Source: Chitinophagaceae bacterium (GTDB lineage: Bacteria > Bacteroidota > Bacteroidia > Chitinophagales > Chitinophagaceae). Taken from it: a stretch of 64,000 nt of DNA. The DNA lies in NCBI GenBank assembly GCA_020403455.1, contig JADBXP010000004.1, positions 1 to 64,000 on the forward strand, read 5' to 3'. Position 1 is the first letter of the stretch; each line of letters opens with the position of its first letter. Below the pieces are notes generated by a model that was not told where the DNA came from, ran no database searches, and was given only the letters and a program-made list of their open reading frames with translations. Positions 63,762 to 64,000 of this stretch are shown here, piece after piece. A program made the position numbers and the translations under genes.

Positions 63762-64000
63762 CTACTTCTTTTTTCCTCCGGGGGCAATACTAAGTATCAG
63801 TACCGGCAACAACACCAGATTGGTAAGTGTGCCCACGACTAGTGTCAAAGAAGTGAGCCAGCCCAGTGCCTTGGTGCCACCGAAGTCGCTCCAGCAGAAA
63901 ATAATGAAGCCGGCGATCAACACCAATGAGGTATACAAAATACTGATGCCGGTATGTCGGATGGTCTGAACCAATGTTGCAGATACACTGTGGTCATGGT
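63762..64000 (-). CDS. RND/MMPL-family transporter, C-terminal part
   Basis: The track ORF uses an internal TTG, but the frame stays open through the window end (HDHSVSATLVQTIRHTGISI…), so the gene's 5' part lies beyond 64000. The 78 visible residues hold the last TM helices of an RND-superfamily (MMPL-type) exporter (ILYTSLVLIAGFIIF, FGGTKALGWLTSLTLVVG, LTNLVLLPVLI) and a basic end GGKKK. Members move lipids, hydrophobic compounds or drugs across the membrane. The stop is 14 bp from the convergent tlpA-like gene's stop. Confidence 0.8.
   Translation of the reverse strand, partial: HDHSVSATLVQTIRHTGISILYTSLVLIAGFIIFCWSDFGGTKALGWLTSLTLVVGTLTNLVLLPVLILSIAPGGKKK

Overview
The window looks like a chromosomal segment of a Bacteroidota bacterium, most likely family Chitinophagaceae. 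This is an inference from gene content: a GldA-type ABC ATPase, a DUF1501/DUF1800 pair, a TlpA-like lipoprotein with a DUF4369-type N-terminus, an AlkB-type membrane hydroxylase, an ECF sigma/anti-sigma pair of Bacteroidota style, few Shine-Dalgarno sequences, and promoter-like TTTG-N19/20-TAnnTTTG sites. No tRNA, rRNA, CRISPR array or intact insertion sequence was recognised.

Layout. 0-2.8 kb: a cut-off lipoprotein gene, a large HExxH lipoprotein and an XRE regulator, followed by a gene-free repeat-bearing stretch. 3.7-13.9 kb: a forward run of mostly exported hydrolases (D-aminoacylase, class-C serine hydrolase, M19 dipeptidase, S9 peptidase, penicillin-acylase family) plus a methyltransferase, apparently for scavenging peptides, D-amino acids and N-acyl compounds. 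13.9-21.3 kb (reverse strand): a second serine hydrolase, endonuclease III, a FtsB-like protein, enolase, a GldA-like ATPase, and an MHS-family transporter with a small membrane partner. 21.3-31.2 kb: an AT-rich accessory region full of dispersed repeats, with a bacteriocin-type export locus at its centre. 31.3-43 kb: acetyl-CoA synthetase, AlkB-like hydroxylase, DUF1501/DUF1800, OPT and POT peptide transporters, PurD. 42.7-48.8 kb: the cell-shape operon mreB-mreC-mreD-mrdA-rodA. 48.9-56 kb: metallo-hydrolase, an ECF sigma/anti-sigma/Spy-like unit, an AlkA-like glycosylase, prohibitin-like and TonB-like proteins, and an M23 endopeptidase. 56-64 kb: alaS, a PDZ protein, a DUF1028 protein, gatB, a TlpA-like lipoprotein, and the end of an RND/MMPL transporter.

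The most interesting part is 23.4-28.4 kb. Seven co-oriented genes encode a C39-peptidase ABC exporter, its HlyD-type adaptor, three short precursors with textbook double-glycine leaders (L-12, E-8, I-4, G-2, G-1), a CPBP-family membrane protein with an altered first motif, and a 42-aa one-TM protein translationally coupled to one precursor. No modification enzyme is present, so an unmodified, possibly multi-peptide bacteriocin with linked immunity proteins is the leading hypothesis. The locus lies between two nearly identical 199-bp direct repeats (about 3 mismatches by eye, offset exactly 5,920 bp). These belong to a larger composite repeat family whose hairpins show a compensatory base change between copies. 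This repeat family and the flanked cassette are the features least explained by standard annotation.
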